NCBI RefSeq assembly: GCF_030230605.1
Contig: NZ_JASPDO010000007.1
Coordinates: forward strand, 23,168 to 87,167
DNA length: 64,000 bases
DNA from: Brevibacterium sp. UMB1308A
GTDB lineage: Bacteria; Actinomycetota; Actinomycetes; Actinomycetales; Brevibacteriaceae
Reading direction: 5' to 3'
Shown here: positions 7,480 through 16,729 of the stretch, piece by piece
Numbering within the stretch: the stretch's first letter is position 1
Layout of the letters: each line of letters begins with the position of its first letter
Position numbers and translations under genes: made by a program
The notes under the pieces: generated by a model
What the model was told of the DNA's origin: nothing
What the model saw: the letters and a program-made list of their open reading frames with translations, nothing else
The model's database searches: none

Positions 7480-8211
7480 TCACACCCAGCGAGGTTCCTC
7501 GCGGCACTGCGCAAGGGACCGGATCTGCGTGCCATCGGCGTTGAAGTTTGCGGGGTCCAGCCACCGTTCAAACCCCGCGCGGATTGCGGGCCACTCCGCG
7601 TCCGTGATGGCGAACCAGGCAGTGTCTCGGCTGCGACCCTTGTACACAACAGCGTTGCGGAACGTGCCTTCGTAAGTGAAGCCTAAACGTGCGGCGGCCC
7701 TGCGTGACACGCTGTGGAGGTCATCGCACTTCCATTCGTACCTGCGGTAGCTCAGGTCGTCGAACACGTAGCGCATGAGCAGGAACTGAGCTTCGGTTGC
7801 TGCGCGGGTGCGCTGGAGCAGGGGCGAAAACTGCACAGTGCCCACCTCAACCACGCCGTTGTTGGGGTCCTGGCGCAAAAGCGCCATAGTGCCCGCGGGC
7901 TTTGCGACTGGCTGGTCTGCCGACGGGGTGAGGAGCACCACGTAGTGGCGTGGGTCGGTGCTGGCTTCAGCTGTGCGTGCCCAGGTGAGGTAGTCCGCCG
8001 AGGTGGCAAACGGCCCGTCTTTCATGTACGTCCACGCGCTGTCGTCGGGTGCCAGTGCGTACGCGTCGAAGAGGTCGCTGGCGTGGCGGTCTGCCACCAG
8101 TGGGGCCAGCGTACACGATTGGCCTTCCAAGGTGACCGGTTGCGGTAGCGGTGCTGGAGTCCAGTGAGGGAGCTCCGGGCCGATTGGTTGGCCAAACTCG
8201 TTCAGTTTCAT
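7480..8211 (-). CDS. GNAT N-acetyltransferase, RimJ/RimL type
   Basis: 243 residues. The pattern VTLEGQSCTLAPL...ASDLFDAY, followed by VEVGTVQFSPLLQRTRAATEAQFLLMRYVFD and YRRYEWKCDDLHSVSRRAAARLGFTYEGTFR, is that of RimL-like acetyltransferases; the acetyl-CoA loop is in the QRTRAAT region. Substrate unknown; homologues acetylate protein N-termini or small amines. Same strand as the PlsC-like and HerA-like genes. Confidence 0.85.
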   Translation of the reverse strand: MKLNEFGQPIGPELPHWTPAPLPQPVTLEGQSCTLAPLVADRHASDLFDAYALAPDDSAWTYMKDGPFATSADYLTWARTAEASTDPRHYVVLLTPSADQPVAKPAGTMALLRQDPNNGVVEVGTVQFSPLLQRTRAATEAQFLLMRYVFDDLSYRRYEWKCDDLHSVSRRAAARLGFTYEGTFRNAVVYKGRSRDTAWFAITDAEWPAIRAGFERWLDPANFNADGTQIRSLAQCREEPRWV

Positions 8212-8253
8212 CAGTTCCTTTCTAGTGAGGCAGCTGGGAGGACGTGTGCTGTT

Positions 8254-9849
8254 TTATTTGCGCCGGCGCCTGCGTCCGGTCCCAAAGATTCCGCGCGCAA
8301 TCTCACGGGCAGCGGTGCGCGTGAACGTGCGAACCTCTGAGGACGACAGTACTGACTCGAGTAGCGACTTGTCTTGGCGCTTGGACGACTGGGACGTCTC
8401 ACGCGTGTTCCGAGGTGCCGGAATCCGCTGAGGTTGTTCGTCGCCGTCGTGTGTGTCAGAGTCAGCGCCAGCCGCCTTGCCCTTCGCCTGAGCGTCGTCT
8501 TCAGCGCCTTCCTCCAAGCGCTGCGTCAGGATTTCGCGGGCGGATTCGCGGTCCAAGCGCTCGCCATACGTGGCACTTAGGGGAGAATCTGCGACCATCT
8601 GGGCAACGACCTCGGGCGGGGTGGGGCCCATCTTTGACGTGGGCGCAAACACTTTGGTGGGTGCAACGGGCGTGGGGGAGCCGTCAGGGTCCATGACCGT
8701 GACAATCGCTTCACCCGTACCCAGGGTGGTGAGCAACTCGCCCAGGTCGAAATCCGTCACGGGGAACGTGGCGACCGTGTCCTTCAGCGCCTTGGCTTCC
8801 TTGGGGGTGTGTGCACGTAACTGGTGCTGCACGCGCGAGCCCAGCTGTGCCAGGATTTCTTCCGGCACATCGGTGGGGCGCTGGGTGACGAAGAAGATTC
8901 CTACGCCCTTGGAACGAATGAGGCGCACGGTTTGTGTCACTGACTCGATGAACGCTTTCGACGCGCCCTGGAACAACAAGTGCGCTTCGTCGAAGAAGAA
9001 CACCAGTTTAGGTTTGTCCGCATCGCCCACCTCGGGGAGCTGTTCGAACAGTTCAGCCAGCAGCCACATGAGGAACGTCGAAAACAGTGCGGGCCGGTTC
9101 TGCACCGCGGGCAGTTCCAGCATCGAAACGACACCGGCGGGGCCCTCTGTGCGTAGCAGGTCGGAAATGTCGAATTCTGGTTCGCCAAAGAAGGCTTCCG
9201 CACCTTGCGCCTCGAGGTTGGCAATGGATCGCAGAATCACCCCCGCCGAGGCCGTTGACACTCCACCGATGCTCTTCAGTTCCGCTTTTCCTTCATCGGA
9301 AGTGAGGAACATGAGCACGGCTTTGAGGTCGCTTAAGTCCAGCAGGGCCAGGCCGTTGGAGTCGGCGTAGTGGAAGATCAGCCCCAGGACGGACTCCTGG
9401 GTTTCGTTGAGTCCCAGCACCTTGGCAAGGAGGAGCGGTCCAAAAGAGCTGACGGTCGCGCGCATCGGAATGCCCGTGCCCTCGCCACCCAGCGCGTAGA
9501 AGTTGACCGCCGAGGCGGCAGGCTCCCAGTCCTGTCCGTTTGCCTTGGTGCGGGCTAAGAGTTTTTCTGACGCTTGGCCTTCTGACGCCATACCGGAGAG
9601 GTCGCCCTTGAGATCGGCAGCGAACACGGGGACTCCAGCGCGCGTGATCGCTTCTGTGAGCACCTGCAGAGTAACGGTCTTTCCCGTTCCGGTCGCACCT
9701 GCGATCAGGCCGTGGCGGTTGAGCATGCTTAAAGGAATGCGGACGCGCGCGTCGGTGACTGGGGTGTCACCGTCGAGGGCGGAGCCGAGTTCAATTGCTG
9801 GTTCAAAAAAGGAGTACCCGTCGCGAATGGCATCAAGCGCTGAAGTCAT
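8254..9849 (-). CDS. HerA-like/DUF853 ATPase
   Basis: 531 residues from ATG 9849 (a TTG at 9861 is an alternative). Walker A GATGTGKT near residue 55 and Walker B LVFFFDEAHLLF around residue 290 are clear, with the 'VFAADLKGDLSGMA' segment and the sensor region FFVTQRPTDVPEEILAQLGSR expected for the DUF853 (YjgR) family. These are FtsK/HerA-type P-loop ATPases, predicted helicase-like, with no defined cellular role. The C-terminus has a low-complexity charged linker (AEDDAQAKGKAAGADSDTHD) and ends in a basic RRRRRK tail that could contact nucleic acid. Confidence 0.88.
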   Translation of the reverse strand: MTSALDAIRDGYSFFEPAIELGSALDGDTPVTDARVRIPLSMLNRHGLIAGATGTGKTVTLQVLTEAITRAGVPVFAADLKGDLSGMASEGQASEKLLARTKANGQDWEPAASAVNFYALGGEGTGIPMRATVSSFGPLLLAKVLGLNETQESVLGLIFHYADSNGLALLDLSDLKAVLMFLTSDEGKAELKSIGGVSTASAGVILRSIANLEAQGAEAFFGEPEFDISDLLRTEGPAGVVSMLELPAVQNRPALFSTFLMWLLAELFEQLPEVGDADKPKLVFFFDEAHLLFQGASKAFIESVTQTVRLIRSKGVGIFFVTQRPTDVPEEILAQLGSRVQHQLRAHTPKEAKALKDTVATFPVTDFDLGELLTTLGTGEAIVTVMDPDGSPTPVAPTKVFAPTSKMGPTPPEVVAQMVADSPLSATYGERLDRESAREILTQRLEEGAEDDAQAKGKAAGADSDTHDGDEQPQRIPAPRNTRETSQSSKRQDKSLLESVLSSSEVRTFTRTAAREIARGIFGTGRRRRRK

Positions 9850-9888
9850 GTCTGTATTCAAGCACAGTAACGAGCACGCTGGTTGAGA

Positions 9889-10320
9889 TTATTTGGCTTG
9901 ATGGGCCGGATTTAATCTTTCGATTGCCGACATTGGGGTGTCATAGGCAAGCACGTTGTACCCGTCGTCTTCTCCGGGCCACAGGAATGTGTGGTCGAAG
10001 CTGTCGCTGGCGAGGTCGTATCGGGCGATCCAGGTCTGCCAGTTGCCGCGCTTGGGATCGGCAGTGAGCTCGCGTAGCCGCGCGATGAGCGCTTCGTTGA
10101 ACGCCGGATTCATCCCGGACACCGTGGTGATCCGAGTTTCTCCACCGATAAACTGCCACGCCTGGTGCGCCGAATGCCCCGGTTCGTAACCGGACACAAC
10201 CACGAAACCGTCCCACGGTTTGCGCTGATTGAGTTTCCTGTCCACCCGCAGGCACCGGCCGATTGCCTCCAGGATCGAATCGGCAGAGTCATAATCAACC
10301 TCGATATCGGGTGTAGTCAC
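9889..10320 (-). CDS. Hypothetical protein, tandem paralogue A
   Basis: 143 residues, soluble, acidic; no confident family. Distinctive segments: SADSILEAIGRCLR, KPWDGFVVVSGYE, LRELTADPKRGNWQTWIARYDLASDSF and FLWPGEDDGYNVL, ending YDTPMSAIERLNPAH. Strongly similar over its whole length to the next upstream gene (10340-10813), so the pair is a tandem duplication. The start is set at GTG 10320, since TTGGAG lies eight bases upstream and the product then aligns exactly with paralogue B; GTG 10329 is too close to that site. Small acidic tandem paralogues are often immunity proteins; here that is only a guess, as no toxin gene is adjacent. Confidence 0.75.
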   Translation of the reverse strand: MTTPDIEVDYDSADSILEAIGRCLRVDRKLNQRKPWDGFVVVSGYEPGHSAHQAWQFIGGETRITTVSGMNPAFNEALIARLRELTADPKRGNWQTWIARYDLASDSFDHTFLWPGEDDGYNVLAYDTPMSAIERLNPAHQAK

Positions 10321-10339
10321 TGCGTTCACTCCAATTTTG

Positions 10340-10813
10340 TCAGACGGACGGCTTACCCCTGGCCGCAGTCAGCCACTGAGGCTCTTCGGCAGGATGGGCG
10401 GGATTCAGTGCTTCGATTGCCGACATTGGGGTGTCGTAGCCGATTACGTTGTACCCCGCATCTTCTCCCGGCCACAGGAATATGTGTTCAAAGGTGTCGC
10501 TGGCGAGGTCATAGAGAATGACCCAGGTCTGCCATTTACCGCGTTTGGGATCGGCAGTGAGCTCACGCAGTTGCTCCATCACGTCAAGGTTGAACGCCGG
10601 ATTGGCAATGTCCACCCCCGTGGGCAGGGTCTCTGCACCGACAAAGCGCCATGCCTGCATCGCCGCGTGCGCTTCCTCAAAACCGGTCAGGATCACAAAG
10701 CCGTCCCACGGTTTTTCCTCGTTGAGTCGCTCGTCTGCACGCAGGCACCAGCCCGTAATTTCCAGGATCGAATCGGCGGAGTCTAAGTCGACCTCAAAAT
10801 CGGGTGTAGTCAT
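10340..10813 (-). CDS. Hypothetical protein, tandem paralogue B
   Basis: 157 residues from ATG 10813, which has GGAGGGAG a few bases upstream. Shares with paralogue A the segments SADSILEI, CLRADERLNEEKPWDGFV, ELTADPKRGKWQTW, YDLASDTFEH and FLWPGEDAGYNV, and has a C-terminal extension (EEPQWLTAARGKPSV). The frame stays open about 155 codons further upstream, but that region is intergenic or antisense to corA and has no paralogous counterpart, so it is excluded. Only 19 bases separate it from paralogue A; the two are probably one operon. Function unknown. Confidence 0.75.
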   Translation of the reverse strand: MTTPDFEVDLDSADSILEITGWCLRADERLNEEKPWDGFVILTGFEEAHAAMQAWRFVGAETLPTGVDIANPAFNLDVMEQLRELTADPKRGKWQTWVILYDLASDTFEHIFLWPGEDAGYNVIGYDTPMSAIEALNPAHPAEEPQWLTAARGKPSV

Positions 10814-11057
10814 TGTGCTCCCTCCAGTTTCGCCAGATGTACGCAGAATTTCCGTATTGCGCACTTGGTTATGCGAAAGTCTATGGGAATGTATCGGCGA
10901 CGTGCATGATGGCAGTTTGCTCAGCCCACATGACCAGCCAAGTTCGCCCCTACTCATGTAGCGCTGAAATACGCTGGCTCTTGGTATTCTCATTGAGCAA
11001 CGTATCGCACGTGTTTCACGCGCACAATGCGTCTCATGGACTTGGGAGGAGGAAGCA

Positions 11058-12170
11058 ATGCCTAGTCGTCGCTTAAGCAGAGGTTTCCGCGTTCCGCGAA
11101 GTAGAAAAGTCGTTGCAACGACCTCTACTGCTCCCGCCCGTACCAAATCTCCTGTGGTGACAGAAATTGACAAGGGTGTTCCGTGCCGTGTTGAAGGCGA
11201 AATGTCGCTCAAACAGGCCATGGATTTGACCAATTCATCGCCAGACAACATGGTGCTTCTGCTGTACCCGTCACCCACAAAAGAAGAGATTCGTGAGCTT
11301 GAAAACGAGTGGGACCTTCACCCTCTGCTCACCGATGACCTGCTCAATGCACACCAACGTCCAAAAGTAGAACGTTATGGTGACGTCATGTTCCTGGTCG
11401 CCCGGGCTGCTAGCTACATCGACGAACAAGAAGAAGTGAGGTTTTCGGAGTTTCACGTCCTGATGAAGGATGGCGTGGTTGTTGTCCTGTGCCAAGACGG
11501 GCGTTGGATCGATGGGGAAGACGGCTTGCAGATGGACGTGTATAACGCGCTGGTTGCTCGTAAGCACGGCAAGACCGTTCTTGCGAACCAGGGGATGTTG
11601 TCATACGGACCAGAAGCTATCATTTATCGTCTGCTCGCAGCGATTGTGGTGGGTTATGCCCCAGTGTTGCGGGGTATCGCGATTGACCGCGAGCAGATCG
11701 AACGGCAAGTGTTTTCCGGTGACGCGGCGGTAGCTGAACGTATTTACCGTCTGAGCCAAGAGGTCATCGATATGCAACACACGATTGCGTCTCTGAATGA
11801 AGTGATCGACTCATTGCGCGACGGGTTCGATAAGTATGAAATTCCAGAAGACTTGCGTACATATCTCGATGACGTCGAAGATGATCTGCTGCATGCGCTT
11901 AGGCAAACGGCCGATCTCCGTGATGCTCTTGCGCAGATTCTGAGTGTGAATGCGACGCTGGTGTCGCAACGCCAAAACGAGGACATGAAGAAGATTTCAG
12001 GGTGGGCAGCGATCCTGTTTGCTCCCACTCTTATTGGTGCGATCTATGGAATGAACTTTGACCACATGCCTGAGCTGCATTGGGCGTTTGGATACCCTAT
12101 GGCAATCGGGATGATGGTAGGAGTTGGCGTTCTGCTGTATTACTTCTTCCGCAAATCCGACTGGATGTAA
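11058..12170 (+). CDS. corA: CorA-family magnesium/cobalt transporter
   Basis: 370 residues. N-terminal cytoplasmic domain with WDLHPLLTDDLLNAHQRPKVERYGD, long helical stalk (residues about 215-300), then two C-terminal membrane helices with the signature YGMNF between them (AIYGMNFDHMPEL). A basic C-terminus (RKSDWM) follows. CorA forms a homopentameric channel for Mg2+. The ATG has GGGAGGAGGAAGC just upstream, an exceptionally strong ribosome binding site. The first 35 residues are basic and not conserved; a later start cannot be excluded. No Mg riboswitch was recognised in the 244 bases upstream. Confidence 0.92.
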   Translation: MPSRRLSRGFRVPRSRKVVATTSTAPARTKSPVVTEIDKGVPCRVEGEMSLKQAMDLTNSSPDNMVLLLYPSPTKEEIRELENEWDLHPLLTDDLLNAHQRPKVERYGDVMFLVARAASYIDEQEEVRFSEFHVLMKDGVVVVLCQDGRWIDGEDGLQMDVYNALVARKHGKTVLANQGMLSYGPEAIIYRLLAAIVVGYAPVLRGIAIDREQIERQVFSGDAAVAERIYRLSQEVIDMQHTIASLNEVIDSLRDGFDKYEIPEDLRTYLDDVEDDLLHALRQTADLRDALAQILSVNATLVSQRQNEDMKKISGWAAILFAPTLIGAIYGMNFDHMPELHWAFGYPMAIGMMVGVGVLLYYFFRKSDWM

Positions 12171-12189
12171 CGAGTCTGTAGGGGCGTGA

Positions 12190-12834
12190 TTATCGTCTGG
12201 TGTTTGACGAATACTGCGCCCTGCAACGGTTCAAAAACTTTGCCAGGGTGCGGGCATCCCGTGTGTGTCTCCAGGTGATGTGAGCGGGTCGTATGTTTCC
12301 GTTGAGGTAGTAGTACGGTAGCTTGCCTTTGATGTGTGGGCGTTCTGTTCGAAATCTTTCAACCGTGTGAACGTCTGGTGCAATGATCGCTGTGTAAGGT
12401 ATCAGATATCTGTTCGGGAACTGCTGGGCATCGATGTGAAGGATGCCGTCCCATGAGTAGAAAAGGGGCGGTATTTCTTCCGAGATGCGGGAGAAGTCAG
12501 GCGGGTACAGGCCCTCGCGTGTGATGACCCAGTCCCGAGTTGCCAGTTTGTCTTGGGGACGAGGCCTAAGACGCAGAACTATCATTCTCACGGCTGCCAC
12601 TGGAACCATGATGGCTAAGGCGACAAAACAGGCAAGAAGCAACCACGCGCGAGGGTCTTTCCAGGTTTCTTCCACGTAGCTGAGCCATAAAACGGCAACC
12701 GAACCCAGCCACACAAGGGGCATCACAACCCAGTTAAAGATTTTCTCAATGGGACGGACGCGAAGCGTCACTTGTCCTGTTGTGTTGAACTCGTGTTCGA
12801 GCTCGTCGAGGTAGCGTTGCTTGATCCGGGCCAT
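12190..12834 (-). CDS. Two-helix membrane protein of unknown function, paralogue 1
   Basis: 214 residues: a conserved basic N-terminus (MARIKQRYLDELEHEFNTTG), two membrane helices (about 34-54 and 64-90), then a soluble C-terminal domain with DWVITREGLYPPD, PPLFYSWDGI, YYYLNG and HITWRHT..ARTLAKFL. The layout (two helices plus a beta-rich domain in which a Trp-Asp/Ile pair follows 'ITREGL') resembles YcxB/bacterial PH-type membrane proteins, by inference only. Tandem paralogue of the gene at 12845-13507, eleven bases away. The start is ATG 12834; the longer frame upstream is antisense or overlaps the neighbour. Confidence 0.75.
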   Translation of the reverse strand: MARIKQRYLDELEHEFNTTGQVTLRVRPIEKIFNWVVMPLVWLGSVAVLWLSYVEETWKDPRAWLLLACFVALAIMVPVAAVRMIVLRLRPRPQDKLATRDWVITREGLYPPDFSRISEEIPPLFYSWDGILHIDAQQFPNRYLIPYTAIIAPDVHTVERFRTERPHIKGKLPYYYLNGNIRPAHITWRHTRDARTLAKFLNRCRAQYSSNTRR

Positions 12835-12844
12835 CGTGGGTTTC

Positions 12845-13507
12845 CTAGAGGTCTTGTGCGGACAGTGAGTAACGTTTTTTACACGTTTGCAGGAAGCTTG
12901 CCAGTGTGCGGGCATCTGGCGTGTGGGTCCAAGTGATGTAGGTAGAGCGAACGCTTCCGTTCGGATAATAGAAAAATGACTCGTCTTTGATGCCTGGGCG
13001 TTCGAATTGAACCCTTTCAATCGTTTCAAGGCGTGGTGTAATGACTGCTGTGGCTGGTGGCCACGGCAACTTAATTGGAAAGCGCCCGACTTCGATGTCA
13101 TTGATGCCGTCCCATGTGTAGAAAAGGGGCGGTATTTCGCCCGAGGTGCGGGTGGCATCCGGTGGGTACAGGCCCTCGCGTGTGATGACCCAGTAATGTG
13201 TCCGCAATCTGTCCCGAGAACGAGACCGAACCAGCGAAACCATAATAAACGTTGTTACGGCTGGTACTGCTACGACGATCACGGAATAACCGGCTACACG
13301 AACCCAGGCCAGAGGGTTCTCCCAAGTGCCGTCGGAGATGATTCGCCATACGACGATGAGGGACCAGGCCCATACAAAAAAGATAATTGAGGGTAGGACA
13401 ATCCCGTGAACCATCTTGGACACAGGGCGGACGCGAAGTGTCACTTGTCCTGTTGTGTTGAACTCGTGTTCGAGCTCGGCGAGGTAGCGTTGCTTGATCC
13501 GGGCCAT
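12845..13507 (-). CDS. Two-helix membrane protein of unknown function, paralogue 2
   Basis: 220 residues, same plan as paralogue 1: identical N-terminus apart from one residue over the first 28 codons, two helices (about 36-55 and 67-92), then THYWVITREGLYPPD, PPLFYTWDGI, FFYYPNGS and YITWTHTPDARTLASFL. The first 84 coding bases of the two genes differ at only four positions whereas the helices are much more diverged. First gene of the pair; its upstream region (13508-13590) carries the promoter and the MFS terminator beyond. Confidence 0.75.
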   Translation of the reverse strand: MARIKQRYLAELEHEFNTTGQVTLRVRPVSKMVHGIVLPSIIFFVWAWSLIVVWRIISDGTWENPLAWVRVAGYSVIVVAVPAVTTFIMVSLVRSRSRDRLRTHYWVITREGLYPPDATRTSGEIPPLFYTWDGINDIEVGRFPIKLPWPPATAVITPRLETIERVQFERPGIKDESFFYYPNGSVRSTYITWTHTPDARTLASFLQTCKKRYSLSAQDL

Positions 13508-13590
13508 ACTTAGAGTCTAGATAGCTTGGGGCGCATGCAATTCGAGCGCATGACACAGAACTGAAACGTGCTGTGTAGCTTCAAACAAAA

Positions 13591-13624
13591 CTGGGGCCCT
13601 TCCCGAAAACAGGAAGAGCCCCAG
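13591..13624 (-). terminator. Intrinsic terminator after the MHS permease gene
   Basis: On the minus strand CTGGGGC pairs with GCCCCAG, extended by an inner TTCC/GGAA pair with small internal mismatches; the hairpin is followed by TTTTGTTTG. It lies 14 bases after the permease stop codon. Confidence 0.85.
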
Positions 13625-13638
13625 CTGAGTGGACCGAA

Positions 13639-15024
13639 TCAAACTCCCATAGGGAAGTGTTTGTGGTCCGGGCCGTTCTTCCGTTCCGTCATCTCTTCAG
13701 GGTTGTCCAACCAGTTCAAGCCTCGATTACGCAACATGAACAGGTACACCATGAGCGACAGACCAATCGTGACGGTCGCATACACCACGAATAGGCCTGC
13801 ATGGTTCGCTTTTGCAGCCGACCAGATCACGGGCGCTGTTCCACCGAAAATCGAGTTAGCAAGTGCGTAGCCCAGGCCAACACCCAGCGCACGAACGTGA
13901 GTGGGGAACAGTTCGGCCTTAACAATCGCATTGATGGACGTGTATCCGGTGAGAATCACGAAACCAACCGCAAGGATGAGGAAAGCAAAAATCGGGTTGG
14001 TGACCCCAGGAAGTACCAAGAACATGACCCAGGTGAAAAGCACACCGCCAACACCGAAGAACACCAACAGTGTGCGTCGTCCCACACGGTCCGAAATCGC
14101 TCCACCAATGGGCTGCATGATCATGAGGAGGGTCAACGCAATGAGTGAAATAACCGAACCGGTGATGGCGTCTTCGCTAAACGACGCCTTCACCACGTTT
14201 GGCCCGTTAACTGAGTAACCGTAGAACGCAAGCGTTCCACCCATGGTGACCAAGAAACACACAAGCAGTTCACGCCAGTACGCGGTGAGCAGTTCCTTCA
14301 TTGACCCCGATTGCTTTGACCCACCGGAGCGCGCCGCGTCAATCGACTCCTGCGTCATCGACTCATCCATGGTGCGGCGCAACCACAGAACAACAAGAGC
14401 GCCCAAACCACCAATGAGGAAGGCGATGCGCCAACCCATTCCTGAGATCCATTCCATGTCGGCAAAAAGCAGCATGGCCAAGAACACGGTCTGTGCAAGT
14501 ACGTGACCACCTACCAAGGTCACGTACTGGAACGATGAAAGGAAACCACGGTGTTTAGCCACGGCGGCTTCGGACATGTACGTTGCAGAGGTTCCGTACT
14601 CACCACCGGTAGCAAAACCTTGGATCAAACGGCACAGGATCAGGATGACGGCAGCCCACACACCAATAGACTCACGGGTGGGTGTCAGCGCGATGACGAA
14701 CGAACATCCAGCCATTACCAGAATTGAGAACGTCAGCGCTGCCTTGCGTCCGTGACGGTCAGCGAAGCGACCGAAGTACCAGGATCCAACGGGGCGCATC
14801 ACGAAGGTGACAGCAAAAATCGCCCACACGTAAATGGTGGAGTTTGAGTCTTCTTCTGAAAAGAACTGGTGCTCAAAAGCTTTAGCAAAAACTGAATAGA
14901 CATATACGTCGTACCACTCAACGAGGTTACCTGCGGACCCCTTGAGGGTGTTCGCGACTGAGCGTCCGAGCGATTGTGGCGCTCGCGTGCTCGTCGCGGA
15001 AATCGAGTGTGATTTTTCAGACAT
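13639..15024 (-). CDS. MFS transporter, metabolite:H+ symporter (MHS) family
   Basis: 461 residues, 12 predicted helices. MHS signatures are visible: GNLVEWYDVYVYSVFA in helix 1, RPVGSWYFGRFADRHGRKAAL (loop 2-3), QGFATGGEYGTSATYMSE, and the later GGAISDRVGRRTLL repeat. Relatives import dicarboxylates, alpha-ketoglutarate, citrate, proline or betaine; the substrate is not evident. Monocistronic, ended by the hairpin at 13591-13624. Confidence 0.9.
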   Translation of the reverse strand: MSEKSHSISATSTRAPQSLGRSVANTLKGSAGNLVEWYDVYVYSVFAKAFEHQFFSEEDSNSTIYVWAIFAVTFVMRPVGSWYFGRFADRHGRKAALTFSILVMAGCSFVIALTPTRESIGVWAAVILILCRLIQGFATGGEYGTSATYMSEAAVAKHRGFLSSFQYVTLVGGHVLAQTVFLAMLLFADMEWISGMGWRIAFLIGGLGALVVLWLRRTMDESMTQESIDAARSGGSKQSGSMKELLTAYWRELLVCFLVTMGGTLAFYGYSVNGPNVVKASFSEDAITGSVISLIALTLLMIMQPIGGAISDRVGRRTLLVFFGVGGVLFTWVMFLVLPGVTNPIFAFLILAVGFVILTGYTSINAIVKAELFPTHVRALGVGLGYALANSIFGGTAPVIWSAAKANHAGLFVVYATVTIGLSLMVYLFMLRNRGLNWLDNPEEMTERKNGPDHKHFPMGV

Positions 15025-15095
15025 GGTTCGAGGGTACTGCCTATATGCACTATTTCTTCAACTCGCGCACACGCTTGCGAAGCTTGCCATTCCGT

Positions 15096-15115
15096 AGCCC
15101 AACCCAGCCCAACCC
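15096..15115. repeat. 10-base perfect tandem duplication
   Basis: AGCCCAACCC occurs twice back to back in the gap between the MHS permease gene and the amino-acid ABC operon. No function is apparent; it adds to the set of short tandem duplications in this window. Confidence 0.7.
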
Positions 15116-15150
15116 GTACTGAGCAGGAGGACTCCAATCCAGGGGGTAGT

Positions 15151-15163
15151 GAAAGTGACTTTC
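15151..15163. promoter_or_regulatory. Short palindrome upstream of the amino-acid ABC operon
   Basis: GAAAGT-G-ACTTTC is a perfect 6+1+6 inverted repeat about 70 bases before the operon start and just ahead of a possible -10 (TATGGT, 15175-15180). It could be an operator; no regulator gene is nearby. Confidence 0.3.
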
Positions 15164-15229
15164 AGCACACTCGGTATGGTGGAGGTTCTGAGACATCTTT
15201 CATGAAACGTAAACAGAGAAGGATTTACA

Positions 15230-16729
15230 GTGTACGTTCAAATCCAACGACGCTTCACGAGGGCTCTCTCATGGGTCATCATGGCGCTTCTTGTTGGGGT
15301 GCTGACCGTCGCAGGGTTCACACCGGCACACGCTCAATCGGACAATTCGAAACCAGCGGTCCAAGCCAGCGGTGTTCAAGGGAAGAAATACACCATTGCG
15401 ACCGACACCACGTTCGCTCCATTTGAGTTTCGCGATCCCGCTACCGGCAAACTTACGGGAATCGACATGGACCTCCTCAGGGCCATCGCTGAAGACCAAG
15501 GGTTCGACGTCGAAATTCAGTCCGTGGGCTTCCAGGCTGCAGTAACTGCCGTCGATGCTGGTCAAGCAGATGGTGTGATTGCCGGAATGGGAATCACCGA
15601 CGAACGCAAACAAAAGTTCGACTTCTCCGAACCGTACTTCGACTCCGGCATCCAGATGGCCATTTCCCAAAACGACGACGAGATCCAGGGGTATGAAGAT
15701 CTCGAGGGTAAAACCGTTGTCGTAAAAACGGGGACAGAAGGCGAAGCAGTCGCCAAGGAGCTTGCAGAAGAACATAACTTCAAAATCAAAGGGCTCGACC
15801 AGTCAGCCACCATGTACGAGTCCGTTAAGAACGGAACCGCCGTTGCCGTTTTCGACGACTACCCAGTCCTCGCCTACGGTGTGGAACAGGGCAACGGCCT
15901 AAAGATCGTCACCGATAAAGTTCCCGGGTCTCAGTACGGATTTGCCGTTAAGAAAGGCGAGAACACCGAGCTTCTTGAGGCTTTCAACGCAGGACTTAAA
16001 AACCTGCGGGACTCAGGGGAGTACGACAAAATTGTCGACTCCTACCTAGGTGGTGCCAGCAAAGAAGACTCAAAACCGGGCAACATCTTTTCGCTTGCAC
16101 AACAGACATGGCCAGCGCTCGCAAAGGGTCTGTGGAACACACTGGCGATTACCGTTGTGTCCTTTGCAATTGCGATGGTGCTGGGACTGGTATTCGGATT
16201 CATGAAGGTGTCTCAGAACCGCGTGCTTGCCGGCATTGCGTCAGTATTCGTCGCGATTTTCCGTGGAACCCCACTACTGGTCTGGGCATTCTTCTTCTAC
16301 TTTGGTCTTCCACAGTTGATGGGCACGAAGGGTGATGTGTTCATTGCCGGTGTCGCTACCTTGGCACTGAACGCTGGCGCATACCTCACCGAGATTGTGC
16401 GTGGAGGTATCCAAGCCGTCGATGTAGGACAGATGGAAGCCGCCCGATCGCTGGGTCTGCCATGGGGTAAGTCGATGCAGAAGGTCGTGGTTCCTCAGGC
16501 TGTGAAAATCGCTACCCCGTCCATCATCAACCAGCTGGTCATTACGCTGAAGGACTCCTCGCTGCTTCTGACCATCGGATTTGCTGAACTTCTCTACCAA
16601 GCACAACAGGTGTACGCCTCAAACTTCCGCACCACGGAAATGCTCATCATCGTGGGTGTGATCTACTTCGTCATCATCACGGTGCTCACCTGGATTGCCA
16701 ACATTGTCGACAGGAGGCTCAACAAGTGA
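15230..16729 (+). CDS. Polar amino-acid ABC transporter, fused substrate-binding protein and permease
   Basis: 499 residues. An N-terminal signal sequence (helix about 12-30, cleavage after AHA) leads into a family-3 solute-binding domain (about 50-278: [50 protein letters not shown]). This is followed by a HisM/GlnP-type permease domain (about 285-499) with the EAA loop [21 protein letters not shown]. Such SBP-permease fusions are known in GlnPQ systems and take up glutamine, glutamate or related amino acids. Start is GTG 15230 with AAGGA eight bases upstream. Overlaps the ATPase gene by four bases (GTGA). Confidence 0.92.
   Translation: MYVQIQRRFTRALSWVIMALLVGVLTVAGFTPAHAQSDNSKPAVQASGVQGKKYTIATDTTFAPFEFRDPATGKLTGIDMDLLRAIAEDQGFDVEIQSVGFQAAVTAVDAGQADGVIAGMGITDERKQKFDFSEPYFDSGIQMAISQNDDEIQGYEDLEGKTVVVKTGTEGEAVAKELAEEHNFKIKGLDQSATMYESVKNGTAVAVFDDYPVLAYGVEQGNGLKIVTDKVPGSQYGFAVKKGENTELLEAFNAGLKNLRDSGEYDKIVDSYLGGASKEDSKPGNIFSLAQQTWPALAKGLWNTLAITVVSFAIAMVLGLVFGFMKVSQNRVLAGIASVFVAIFRGTPLLVWAFFFYFGLPQLMGTKGDVFIAGVATLALNAGAYLTEIVRGGIQAVDVGQMEAARSLGLPWGKSMQKVVVPQAVKIATPSIINQLVITLKDSSLLLTIGFAELLYQAQQVYASNFRTTEMLIIVGVIYFVIITVLTWIANIVDRRLNK

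Noticed and set aside
8570..9370. Open frame opposite the HerA-like ATPase
   Set aside because: Ser/Ala-rich low-complexity shadow of a clear P-loop ATPase; no ribosome binding site.
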